Positions 32,369 to 43,524 of a DNA stretch of 64,000 nucleotides are shown piece after piece; within the stretch, counting starts at the first letter, position 1, and the number at the start of each line of letters is the position of its first letter. The notes beneath the pieces are model-generated. The model was given only the letters and a program-made list of their open reading frames with translations, did no database searches and was not told the DNA's origin. The translations under genes and the position numbers were made by a program. Origin of the DNA: Eustoma russellianum (Eukaryota > Streptophyta > Magnoliopsida > Gentianales > Gentianaceae); contig AP025067.1 in assembly GCA_036186865.1 (NCBI GenBank), positions 19,552,055 to 19,616,054 of the forward strand, given 5' to 3'.

Positions 32369-35300
32369 TGTAGGATCTGCAAGGCACCACTAGAAGGGAG
32401 GGGGGTTGAATAGATGGTGCAGAAAGTGTGGTTTTTAAAATTTCTTTAAACTTGAACAATTCAAGTTCTGAAAACAGATTCTGTTTTCAGGACCAGTTTT
32501 AAAACGTTTTTAAAACCAGGTTAGAGGTCTTCAAAAATTATGAAATTTTGAGAGAACTTAGCCTCAGATGTTATGAGGGACCCCTAAAAATTTCAAATTA
32601 AAATTCAACCTTTAACCCCTTCAAAAACCATTGATACTCAGATTTTACAAATCTGCCAGAAACGGTAGATGGTTTTGAAAAATTAATTCCTATTTGTGTG
32701 AACGTCCAAATGCTCTGAAAATTTGACCATTAACTCCTTATATACTATATTTAAATGGTTTGAAACAGTTTTGGAAAATTCTTTTGGGAAATAGGTCAAA
32801 TATAATCAAAGTCTCAACCTTTGCAAGTCTGAAAATCAGACTGCACTAGCCTCAGAACTTTTGATGTTTGATTGACTTATACTTATCCAAAAGGGTTGAA
32901 ACTTGTGCCAAATTAACCCTAGAATGTTTAAGTATGTTTCTGGAAATTTTCGTAATTTTTGAAAATCGTTTACTATTTTTATGGATGCGAACAAGAAGGA
33001 TAAACAGTGCAGTAACTGAAAAGTAAATACAGAAAGTAAATGGCACCAAGAATTTTATACTGGTTCGGTTATAAACAACCTACTCCAGTCTTCAAGGAAC
33101 ACCTTCCTTGGTTCACACTAATCACACACACGCAGTACACCTTACCGCAGGGTTGATAGAGTTACACCTAACTCCAACCCTTTACAAACCTTGTATTGTA
33201 AGTACAATTCGCACGAACACCACCACCTTGCTAGAATGAAGATTGATCACACCTTGATCAATCTTTTACAAAGATGTATGAATGGTGGTTTATCTCAAGC
33301 CTATTCAAGATTGAAAGAATATGAATACAATAGGCTTTTACAAGAAAAGAGAAAGAAAAAAGATGTAGGAGAAGAAGAGCTTGGCTATTTGATCTCTTTC
33401 AATTGCAATGCTTGTTGTTGTTTTTGTTTGATCTCCTCTCTTCTCTTTTAACCTTGCAGCCGTCCACTTAGGGCTTCTCCCCCTCTTGAAAATTTTCTTT
33501 TAAGTCCTTGAGAGAGTGTAAGACATCATTGTGACAAGGCCTTGCTTACTTGACAACTTCTCATTGGATGATCATTTAGCCTTTGCTTACTTGGCACCTC
33601 CTTATTGGTTCAACATTGTCATCATGATGACATGGAAAAAATCTGAGATATACACTTTAACATGTGCCAAAAATTAATTAAAAAATCATTCCATAATTTA
33701 AGAAATACACCATAAATTGCAAGACAATAAAATTCTTCCATAACCTATGCAAATTTCGGCCATTAAGGTGTCTTGCCATGCTGAATTTTCAGCATGTGCA
33801 ACCTTCCATTTCTTTCAAAATAATACCAATTATTCTTTGATTTTTCATCATAAAAATGAATCAACAATATATGACAAGTATTGCTACCAATTAGGAAATG
33901 AACTTGGACACAAAAAGGCTTAAGAATTCGGCCACACCATGTACACATGCTGAAAAATTTTCAGCATGTGTGATATGTAGAGATATCACCATTTATTATA
34001 TTCAAAACCTTACCATATCTTCTTCCAATTAATCACCTAATAAAAGATGACAAAATATCTCACATTTAATAAGCAAAATTCGGCCAGCTTAAGGTTAGTA
34101 TGCTGAAATTTTCGGCATGTGACATAAGAGAGATATATGTTGAATTCTTACCATTTGTAGCTTTTCTCTTCAATTCACCAACAATGTATGATTGATCCTT
34201 GACCAATCAATATGCCAACAAAGCTCCACATGTGCTCCAAATCAGCTGTATGTGACGTTATATGATGTGTAAACATGTGCTGAAATTTATTTTTGTTAAC
34301 TTTGTAAAATAGTGCACACACATGTAATATTCCAATCAACCCTTAATTTAATTTTCTAGAACACTTTAAGACGTATATCATATGTAAAAAGTGCCTAGAT
34401 ACGTGTCACATGATGTACAAGAAAACGTTCCATGTTATGTGCGTAGAAAACCGAATTTTCGATATTTATCGATTACCCGATTTTTCTCTAATTTAAATTC
34501 CAACTTTTGCACATGTTATATATATTATGTTATACATAATATATATAATATATACTTTAAATCACAGCACTTGGCTGGCTTAAAGTGGTACCATTAGCAT
34601 GTGACAAAATTAAACTTGGAATCTTCACATTTTGGCCTTAATGTGGGGTGATTTGTGTGTGCCAACATGGAAAGTATTTTTGGCTGAACATATCATGTAT
34701 GGAACGAAATTTACATCAATTTTTGATGTATATGGGCTGGCCATTTATTTATGGCAAGTACGTGACACGTTGGCGAAGTTTTGGTATTCGCCCGATACGA
34801 CAAATTTCGGTTTAGAACCTTTTATCGTGTCGTATTTAATTTGTCATCACCATATCTTATATCATATGATATAAGACCTGAATATACTCATAAATATGAG
34901 TTAAGTATAGTGGTGTGATGTTAACGTACGTACGTAGAATATATAACGTGTCGGTAGTACGTTGGAATACATGTGTATGTGCCTTTTTAAAAAAATCTGA
35001 AAATATGTATAATATATGTGTATGGGGCGTGTATAATAAAGATGGGGAGGAGGAGAAAACTTTCCTTCCTTAGCCTTGTTGCCTTTGTGCCTTTTCCAAA
35101 TGTAGCTTCCTTTAATGAACTACTTAGTTTATCAAACTAAGTACTTCACTTAATGAACTAGTTTAGTTCATTAATGGTGGCACCTGAAAATAGTATAAAC
35201 ACAACAAATGTTTGCCATATAATGTAAGCTTTAATGCTTCATGGCTCATTAGTACGGCAACATAATATATAAGCTAAATAAGGCAAGTAATGGCAAGTCA

Positions 35301-35401
35301 TTATGCATACATGTACACATTTATATATGTATACGTTTATACATATATATAAACATTCAAATTGCTTATTTTGAAATCACTCAAACCCTCTTATTTCTAC
35401 A
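32369..35401 (-). repeat. 5' LTR of SIRE-like element
   Basis: Length 3033 bp, TG...CA ends. It carries the three palindromic CATGCTGAA..TTCAGCATG modules and the perfect 20-bp palindrome CTTATATCATATGATATAAG near 34857. Its open frames are short and are not genes. Confidence 0.93.
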
Positions 35402-35486
35402 CCAACTCCGATTGGCCTGATTCTAATTGGAGATTCAACATAAGAGACCAAGCTACAACTTTGATGTTCAGCACATCTTAATAAAA
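35402..35486 (+). repeat. 3' LTR of element C, part 2 of 4
   Basis: Resumes at the CCAAC duplication and continues TCCGATTGGCCTG, as in the LTR at 14718. Interrupted by element D after a TAAAA at 35482-35486. Confidence 0.8.
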
Positions 35487-36184
35487 TGATGAGGGAACAA
35501 GAAGGGACCTTCCATAACTCCTTAACACTGCTTGGAACAAGAATTGGGTGCAACACAACCTTCCTAAAAGACCTTGCAACAAACCAGGTTCTGTTTTGGC
35601 ATGTGAGATGAACAAGACTAACAAATGGCTTCAACTCAGTTAGGCAAACCTCAACCCTCCCAAATGATATTCACCCCAAGTATAAAAGCCTACAATCAAG
35701 GTTTTTCAAGTCTTGAAGGGATTTCAAAAACCCTTGAATCAAAGGAAAAAAACAAGAACAAAGTTCTTGAACAAGAAAGCTCTTGGCTATTCTTAATATA
35801 TCTCAAAGAAAGTTAACATTGTGCTGGTTTTGCCCTGGTATTTATAGGAAAATTAAGCTAGAAGACTAAGATATTTGTACATGTAAGGTCCAATGAGAAT
35901 TAAGGAAGAAAAAATAGTTAACTAAGCTAGAAAACAAGGAAACTCATTGGTGCTGTTTTAGGCAGTTCTCAGCCGGTTGTTAGCTTTATTGTGCAACTTG
36001 TTTAAAGCATCTTGAATATGATTGGACCAGCCTAAAACCTTCCTTGAGAAGTCTTCTAATGAACCATGTGTCCTGATTGAGGTCGCATAACTTGTAGGGT
36101 CGAGTTTGAGCCTGTTTTTATCAAGTGGTGCAATCTGGAGAGTTTGTCTTCAAGGAGGTAATGCACCTACTTGCTTGGCCTTGG
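35487..36184 (-). repeat. 3' LTR of element D, distal part
   Basis: Starts TGATGAGGGAACAAGAAGG on the plus strand, the complement of the family LTR end, and matches 45757-46455. Interrupted at CTTGG by solo LTR E. Confidence 0.85.
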
Positions 36185-36751
36185 TGATGTGGTACATGTG
36201 TCGGGCAGCAACAAAGGTAAGGCAAGTCGAGACCCAGTGAGAAGAAGTATGACAAAGAGTTTGAGTCAAGAAGTTGATGCATTCTTGTTTAGGCATGTGA
36301 GAGATGAGCTTATGAATAAAGAGGGTCATTGGGTTCACCTAATTGAGCCCAATCTTTTAGTTTTTATGTGTTGTAACATATATGAGTAGTCTGTATTATT
36401 TCTTTCATTCCAGAAGTCGCTTTCTTAAAGTTTCTTGTTTGTAAAGGTTGTTCTTTCGGTCTTGCATAATCAAACCTTGAGTCTTTTAGCTTGTTAGGTC
36501 TTTAGGGTTGTTTATTATGTTTCTATGTTTATTAGAATTATTTTAAAGACTTGTAAGGGTTGTTGGAGACATTTGAAGACCAAAGTAGTTGAAGAGAAAC
36601 AAGCTCATTTTAGAATGTAATTTCCTAGCAGAACCAATTTTCGTAAAACAGTTGTATCTCTTCAACCACAAGGGCAAATCAAGTGATTCAAATTTTTTTG
36701 GAAAGACAAGACAAAGATCTAGCACATTCATGTTTTGCACATTTCCAATCT

Positions 36752-37590
36752 TGATGCGTGCAAGACTGTGGGCTCTAACGAATTCCACCTTCCAAACGTC
36801 CTTCACTAGGTTTAGGAACAAAGAAGAAGACTTCCCCTTGCTTCCTTAGTGAATCAAACGATTGGTGCAACAAGCAAGAACCAAGACTTCAAGATGATCG
36901 TTGTTCGGGCAAGCCAAATGTCCCTCCTGGACGTCACCTTATAGCAATGGAAACACCTTCAAAATGCTCAACTTTGAATGATATTAACCTAGGTTTTTAG
37001 TGCAAAACCAAGAAAACAAAGTCTCACAAGAATTGGAGAAAATATCGAGTTTTTATTTCATGAAAGTTCTGTCTTTGCTACACGCCTCAAGGGCTTTATT
37101 TATAGGCTGAAAGTCGTCCTTCTCAAGCCTTAAAATGGCTAGATATCATCTCAAATAAACTACCTAACAAGTGTTTAAAATTGAAACTTGTTTGAAATTC
37201 AAAACTAAAACAAATTCTAGCTAAAATTTGAAATGGTTGTTGATTGGCATCTCCACTCCTTTCAGCCGAGTTTTGGTGAGTAATGAGGGTGTTGGAGGCC
37301 CGATTTGATGTTGAGAAAGTCTTTGGAGTTGAATTCAAAAGTTGGTCGTTTGAATCCAATTTGAGTTTGAATTGGAATTCAAATTTGGATTCAATTTTGA
37401 GTTGTGACTTATGCTCCTTCTTTCTTCAAAGATGGCGTGTGGTTTGATTCGAAAAGTGGCTGAAGTCTTTTCCTTGTGTCTTGAAATTTAAGTCTCAAAT
37501 TGGTTGGAACTTGAAATTCAAATCATGGTTGAATTTTGAATTCAAGTTTAACTTTAAGTTGATCTTCCTTTTATGAACTTCATATGGCCG
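36752..37590 (-). repeat. Inverted LTR piece at left end of F
   Basis: Reverse complement of about the last 840 bp of the G-type LTR (compare 52750-53740). It includes the TATA region (TTTATAGGCTGAAAG on plus) and AATTCAAA-rich sequence. It joins the leader near 37590 with no primer site. Confidence 0.8.
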
Positions 37591-39118
37591 CCCCCATCTT
37601 CTATCGTTTCCTTTTCATTTGAGTCCATTCATTTCAAGTCCAGTTTTGAGTCCTTCATTCTACCCCATTCTTCACATCATTTGTGTCTTCCATATATATA
37701 TATATATATAAAAAAACGAGAATCATATCCCTAAGAGTCTTACTTTGAGTTCTTGCATTTTGTTAGATCTTGTTTAAGTGTCATTTGCTTCAAATTTCTT
37801 TTGACAATATTCTGAAATTTTCTTCATCAAACTTGAACAAATTAGGGTTCATTGCATCTATGAAACAATCAACTCTTTAAATTTGCGCCATTAGCCTATA
37901 AAGCCACCTAGGTCTCCAATCATCTGGTTGCTACCGAAGCTTTTAGTTGATGATGATTGTATGCATCTTGTGATTCATAATTGTGCTTGATTTCATGCTT
38001 CAATCTTGCTGATCATACGTGTGAAAGCCAATTCTAAACCAAACACAAAGAGCTGAAAACCGCCGACTCAAACCCTAATTTTTCAAACCCTAATGTCAGT
38101 TTATCCTCTAAACCCTAACCGAGATTCATCTCACATTCCGATTAACTCCACAAACGATATAACGCCTCAGATACAACCCCTTTCTATCAAAAAAACTGAA
38201 CACAACCGACTTCATTGGAACAAAACCCTAAATCGGCCCAAACACCCTTGAAAACCCTAACTTTCATCACCTCTTTTCTTTACTCCATAATTAAGACACC
38301 ACCACACTTGATCATACATATTTGAGGGTACCTTGCTGAAATTGAAGGTTGGTTGCACGGATTTGTTCAAAAGTCAAAATTTGGACATAAGAGAGAAGAT
38401 ACGTTTGCACTGAACGGAAAAAAATTCTGGAAAAAAAAACTGAGACGTTTTTGTACAAAAAAAATACTCAGCAAGAAAAGAAAAGAAAACGTGAGAAAAG
38501 GAGAAAAGAAAAAGGGGACAACGTTTGTGCATTACTTGAAATTTTTTTGGTGCAATTTGGCAACCTTGGGTACCATCTTTCATTTTACTATACACAAACC
38601 TTACCCCCACATCCATTCTCCTTATACTGCCCCTCTTGAACCAATCACACACTTGGATGCTCGATTATTGCATGACTTGAACCATTTTGTGGATAATAAG
38701 TGCATAGAATCAAAATTAACTAAAGATTACCCACGACAGCCCTTAGTTCATCTTTGGTTTAGCCTTATACATAAATTTTGGTTGCTTACATTCTTTGAAT
38801 CTTAGTAGAAATGTTCAAGTTTGTCTCCATCTTTCTTGATTCTGTCTTGATAGTATTTGGTGCAAATTAGAAGCAGAAGGGTGTGACAAGTGGAGATCAT
38901 TGTGATTTGGAGAAGCATTGGCAAATACTTTCTTAATTGATCGCTTTGAATCTTATTAACTTCAGGTTGCATAAGAGACAAAGTGGTAAGAGAGTGGAAA
39001 TCAGAGAAAGAGGAGTGCACATATTTTGTTTTCACTAATCAATTAACGTTTGCTTGTTTCTGTGTTAGTTTGCTTCTTTTCTTTTCTTTTCGTTTTGTTT
39101 GATCACTTTAGGTAAAAC
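37591..39118 (+). other. Untranslated leader of F
   Basis: Aligns with the leader of G (53770-55446), including a TA-rich run (37688-37710), AAACCCTAA-type repeats (38085-38120), a Lys-rich short open frame, and CTTTGAATCTTA just before the gag region. No recognisable protein domain. Confidence 0.7.
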
Positions 39119-40429
39119 ATGGAGAGCAGCACTCACTTCGCGTCTAGCAAGTCAAAGGAGGCCAGGAATGTTGACAACACGCAACAACAAATGCTAGAAA
39201 TGCTAAAGAAACTCATGCAAGATAACGAGGTAATCAAACACAGGTTGGATGACGTCGAAAGGGGCCAAAAGACGATGGGCAAGGCACCAGCAGGGCCGTT
39301 CCCATGCCTCAAACAAGACAGCTTCCCCCAGAAGAAGTTGAGGATGAAAGCCTAAGACCACCACACATCGAGCCAAGAAGGTTTGTTCCTCCAACACAAC
39401 CAAGGAGACACGCTCCAAGAAGGTACAATGATGATTATAATCCATTTGAACAAGATGAGTATGACTTTAATGACCACCCTCCCTGTGGTTACCAAAGATG
39501 CCAAAATCCCCTTCCCCCACAAGATGACGATTTTCTGAAAACAAAAATAAGCATTCCAACGTTTTATGGTAAAAGTAACGCGGAGGAATACTTAGAGTGG
39601 GAAACGAAAGTGGATCTAATTTTTTCTTGTACCAACTATAGTGAGCTACTAAAGGTGAGGTACGCTTCTATTGAATTTTCCGGCTACACATTAAATTGGT
39701 AGACAAACTTGTTTAGAAATAGGACTAAGACAAGACAACCTCCAATTGTCACGTGGGAAGAAATGAAATTTGAAATGCGACAATGATTTATCCAAACAAT
39801 TTTGAGAGTTCTATTTTCACAAGTTTGCAAAACTTAAGACAAGGTTCCAAAAGTGTAGACAAATTTTACAAAGAATTCTTGTTGGAAAGATTTAACTTGC
39901 ATGAACCTAAAGAAGCAACCAAGGCTTGTTTCCTACATGGTCTAAACAGGGAGATTGCGCAAAGGGTTGAACTTCAACCTTACCTCGACCTAATGACCAT
40001 TGTTCACATGGTTGAGAAGATTGAGCACCAACTAAAGGTACGTAGTTCCTCCAATTTCAATTCCACTTATCGTACTAATCAAAGTTCTTCAATATTTCAA
40101 AGCAGATCTTCAGAAATTGGAAGCTCACAGCCTACAAGAGGCCAAACATGTGACCAAAATGCAGCCCAAAGGTTTGACAATCATGTGCAAGGAACACAAA
40201 AAAAAGACGAGCGAGACAAGCAAAAGACCTCCACAGGGAATTCCTCTGAGCTCTCGAACAGATTTAGGGACATTAAATGCTATAAATGTCAAGTTCGTGG
40301 TCACATAGGAAAAGAGTGTCCTAATGCTAAAAGAGTCATGTTAATTGAGGAAACTAATGAATATGTGACTGAGTCCGAGCATGAAAACGAATCTGAGGTG
40401 TCGTCCAAGAGGGCCATTTCTTTTGCCTG
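39119..40429 (+). pseudogene. CRM-like Gypsy Gag, element F (frameshift, nonsense, C-terminal deletion)
   Basis: ATG 39119 (MESSTHFASSKSKEARNVDN) starts a coiled-coil N-terminus. The frame shifts near 39300-39350. The Gag core (FLKTKISIPTFYGKSNAEEY, EFSGYTLNW) ends at TAG 39700, where G has TGG (Trp). The next open frame (39783-40430) has LRQGSKSVDKFYKE, FLHGLNREIAQRVEL and an intact CCHC zinc knuckle CYKCQVRGHIGKEC near 40277. After VTESEHENESEVSSK the sequence joins LTR at a shared AGGGCC near 40406, deleting all of pol. Confidence 0.85.
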
Positions 40430-40583
40430 AACAACGACCATCTTGAAGTCTTGGTTCTTGCTTGTTGCACCAATCGTTTAATTCACTAAGGAAGCAAGGG
40501 GAAGTCTTCTTCCTTGTGCCTAAACCTAGTGAAGAACGTTTGGAAGGTGGAATTCGTTGGAGGCCACGGTCTTGCACGCATCA
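40406..40583 (+). repeat. Right-end LTR piece of F
   Basis: Matches the last 180 bp of the G LTR (53563-53740), ending CTTGCACGCATCA. Joined to gag by deletion. Confidence 0.8.
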
Positions 40584-41284
40584 AATCTCTGTTGTTATAA
40601 TGGCCAAAAAGCATTGAAGTTCAAGTACTTTTTCTGTGACACATGTTTAGTAACTTGGACTTATCTCTTCAATGGGTGGGCCAAATTCAGAGAACTGCAT
40701 ATGTTTATTTTTCTACACTCAATGGGCTACAATTCTCTAAGAAGGGATAAAGACCAGAACCAGCTTCAGAAGGGGTCAAATCGTTTTCCAACAGATTGCA
40801 CATTTTTTAGCCTTTTTTGTAGCCTTTTGACTAGCCATTTCTTTAACTTTGTAGACTAGACTTTTTTAGGCTTCTTGGCCCTATTTAAAGGGGGAATGGA
40901 CGTCCATATAGAGAACAAAAAAGTAGGAGAATTGTTCATAAGAATTCTTAGGCAAAATCAGCCTATTTTTGCTTCACAAACATTTGTGAGTCTTGATTTG
41001 ATTTTTCTTAAGAACAAGTTGAGTGTTTCCTTTGTTTCTTTGAAAATCAAAGTTAGAATCCAATCAAGGTGTGAGCAACCTTGTGGGAGATATCCAAAAT
41101 CAAAGGTGTGGCAGTCCAAGAGGGTGCAAACTTGCTTGGAAAATTAGTAACTTTTGAAGGAGGAAAGCTCAAACAAAAACCTTGGTGATCAACGGCTTGG
41201 AGGGAGTTAAACTCTTGCCTGCAACCGTTAAGGATCCAAGTGTTAAAGGAGACGATCCGTACGAGGCGTGACATCCGCGCATCA

Positions 41285-42055
41285 CTTGAGACCACTCCAA
41301 CCAACCTAGCAGCTTACTAGACATCTGGAGCAATGTGTTGTGCAACTGGTTAGTGCAAAAGACATCAAAAATGTTGTAGGAACAGTTGGTGAAAACTCGT
41401 AGGTGATTCAGTAGCCTACCGGAGAAAGAGGTCCAAACTATTTTGGATTATTTGAAGCCCTTCCACTCCAATTCATCAAAAGTGTATAAGACCAAAGTTG
41501 TAGAGCCTGAAAAGATCTTGAATTTAGGCACATTTATTGTCTGATTTGGAGCTGGGATGATGGATATATGACCTGTTGAAGTTTGTCCGGCTTCGGGGTG
41601 GGTACCTTTAAAGCAAGCTGGTGACTAAGCAGCTTCATCTTCTAGGCACTGTTTGACATTGATAATGGCTGAATCTGAGAAAGTGTAATGCACCAAAGTT
41701 GTAGATAGTCCTCTTAGATTTCAGACCCAACTAGAATCAAGTTAATTGGAGTTGTGGTTGAGGAGATATGGCTGTAATACCAACAGGGTGTCAAGCTGTC
41801 TAGTCTTTGATCCATTTCAGCTTTGTGTTTGAATTTTGCTTTGCCTTCAATCATGCTTCATATGACCTAAAAATGACTTTGAACAAGCACACGCAGTATA
41901 TACAACATGTCCTAAGATATGATAGACTCAATGAGACATAAACTTGTAGATATGAAAGTGAAATGACCCTTAAAATGCGTTTAAGTACTACATGTCCTAA
42001 AGACCTAACGATGCAATGTTGACATGTGTTGTTGATGGCTCATAGGAGTGTATCA
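41285..42055 (-). repeat. 3' LTR of element D, proximal part
   Basis: Collinear with 46452-47170. The minus-strand start is TGATACACTCC at 42055, next to the purine tract. Confidence 0.85.
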
Positions 42056-42071
42056 TTCCCTTCCCCTTCGA
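42056..42071 (-). other. Polypurine tract of element D
   Basis: The minus strand reads TCGAAGGGGAAGGGAA directly before the LTR start. Same tract as in C. Confidence 0.9.
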
Positions 42072-42259
42072 ACGGATTTGTCGTCGAATCTTAATACATG
42101 TAAGGGATAGAATTAAAGGATGTACACATATGTTCAACTCCACCAGGATCAAAGATTAAGATAATAAAGCAGTAGGGTGAAGATGAGATACATTGGTGCA
42201 CCCTTATCTTTTCCAAGGAAAGTATAATGTGTGTACACGTTTCCTAAAGTGTTTAGGAT

Positions 42260-43524
42260 GTACCAAAAGTAAGATTGCAAATAGTTTACACCAGGAACAT
42301 CTCAACAAGTAAAACAACATCCAAATGATATATTGCAACATATTTATATCCAATGTAGAGTGTATACGTATACGTGCAATATTTAGACCAGATGTAACAA
42401 ATGAGATGGCAAAATGAATAAATTCAACTAGATTAAGGCTAGTGATGTTTTAGTGATGCATTCATCTAAGGTGAATAACTCAAGTAGTTCATCAACTAGA
42501 TTATCCAACGCTTTATCCTCAAGTGTAGCTGAATTCTTTTCGAAGGAAACTTTATGAAGTTCTACATCAAGTAGACTATCTAATTCAGCCGGCAAATTAT
42601 TATGAATCTAGTTTCTTAATGTCATTCTTATTAGGCACAATTATACCAACGTCATCAATAATATGTTCAGGATGCAATTTACTTTCTAAGCCAAATGTAA
42701 GCATCATAGGAATACGCAAATCATGCATAGGGATTTAATTTATATGCATGTCAAGGTTTAAAACTCTTTTGGACAAAGTGTTATCAAGTTTAATATCAAC
42801 TATATGCATGTTGTTGACACTTTGTAAACCACCAATTTCAGTCTCAAGTGAAGTATCTTCTTCCAATTCAAATACCTCATATGGTCGAACATGCATATCA
42901 TGTAAAGGAGTTTCAATTTGATGCATGTCAGGGGTCAATTCAAGTTCACACAAACCATAACTTTCAAACATGTCGGGTTGCAAAACTTTTGTTGTTTCAA
43001 AATCCTTTTTCATTGTATGCAACATATCATTAAGTCTAAGCATTTCCTTTTCAAAGGTATTCATGTTCACAATCATATTGCTTAACTTATCTGAATTAGT
43101 TTGATCGTTTGGCTTGTCACTTTGCAAATCACATGAGTTCTGCTCATGCCCATAGTTTTGATTAAAATGCCAAATGATCAGGTTCGATTGAATAAGTTTT
43201 GCCTTTTCAAACATGTCATGAAGGGATGAAAACGTCTCCCTTAACAAGCAATTAGCAATCTCTTTATCTAATCCAGCAAAGAACCTAATCATGCTTAGTT
43301 CCTCATGCTCATTAACATTAGCATAATGCAAATCATTGAGCATTTCATTAGAATATGTTGTAACATCTTTATTGCATCGAGGACTGGTTTGATACCTTGG
43401 AGTTTTACACTCCCAATATCTCACCCAAAGACTATTTGTATGTCCAAAAGAGTCCATATGTTGGTTGAGTCCATCATAGTCATTTCTACGACATTCAACT
43501 CCCCAAATTGGTTCAAAGCATCAT
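42260..43524 (-). pseudogene. Gag-like protein with leucine-rich acidic module, element D
   Basis: This copy has the longest clean frame: 240 codons at 43457-42735. It begins within the conserved N-terminus (SFGHTN, LWVRYWECKTPRYQT) and continues through LHYANVNEHEEL, GLDKEIAN, SSLHDMFEKAK and FNQNYGHEQNS. The ATG lies near 43519-43524, but a frame change separates it from PIWGVECRRND. The C-terminal module (about 42640-42430) has ELDSLLDVEL, SATLEDKALDNLVDELLELF, matching A and C. HPKHFRKR occurs near 42250. There is no zinc knuckle, protease or RT. It is presumed to be a structural protein of a parasite element. Confidence 0.7.

Larger units (their letters stand above)
20711..35401 (-). mobile_element. 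SIRE/Maximus-like Copia retrotransposon, full length, with nested L1
   Basis: The LTRs at 20711-26976 (including an L1) and 32369-35401 are flanked by a perfect duplication CCAAC (20706-20710 and 35402-35406). The primer site is at 32355-32366 and the purine tract at 26977-26993. The coding order on the minus strand is gag, coiled coil, protease, integrase, RT, RNase H, which is Copia order. Without the L1 it is about 11.4 kb. Lineage was judged from the GAG-pre-integrase, integrase (GGRHYACVIVDDFSRYTW) and RT motifs. There is no room for an env-like ORF: only about 250 bp lie between RNase H and the purine tract. Coding is interrupted by two nonsense codons and one frame change. Confidence 0.92.
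36752..40583 (+). mobile_element. CRM-like Gypsy element F, internally deleted, with inverted terminal LTR pieces
   Basis: Flanked by a perfect duplication AATCT (36747-36751 and 40584-40588). The left end is an LTR piece in minus orientation (36752-~37590, starting TGATGCGTGCAAG). A plus-strand leader (~37591-39118) and gag follow. The right end is the last 180 bp of a plus-orientation LTR, ending CTTGCACGCATCA. Both outer ends are therefore LTR 3' (U5) ends. Protease, RT and integrase are absent. Confidence 0.75.
36185..41284 (+). repeat. Solo CRM-like LTR E, split by element F
   Basis: The ends are TGATGTGGTAC and CGCGCATCA, flanked by CTTGG (36180-36184) and CTTGA (41285-41289), a duplication with one mismatch. 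Without F and its target copy, E is about 1.26 kb. It has LTR-like TG...CA ends and no internal gag-pol, so I read it as a solo LTR. Its beginning encodes a CR-like tail (RRSMTKSLSQEVDAFLF..VRDEL...GHWVHLIEP, in about 36186-36389), as do the LTRs of G, I and J. Confidence 0.7.

Noticed and set aside
36543..36849. 92- and 86-codon frames on opposite strands
   Set aside because: They cross the E/F insertion junction at 36751-36752, so they are fortuitous.
38353..38805. 150-codon Lys/Phe-rich frame in the leader of F
   Set aside because: The homologous leader of G has only a much shorter, different frame, so it is not conserved coding.
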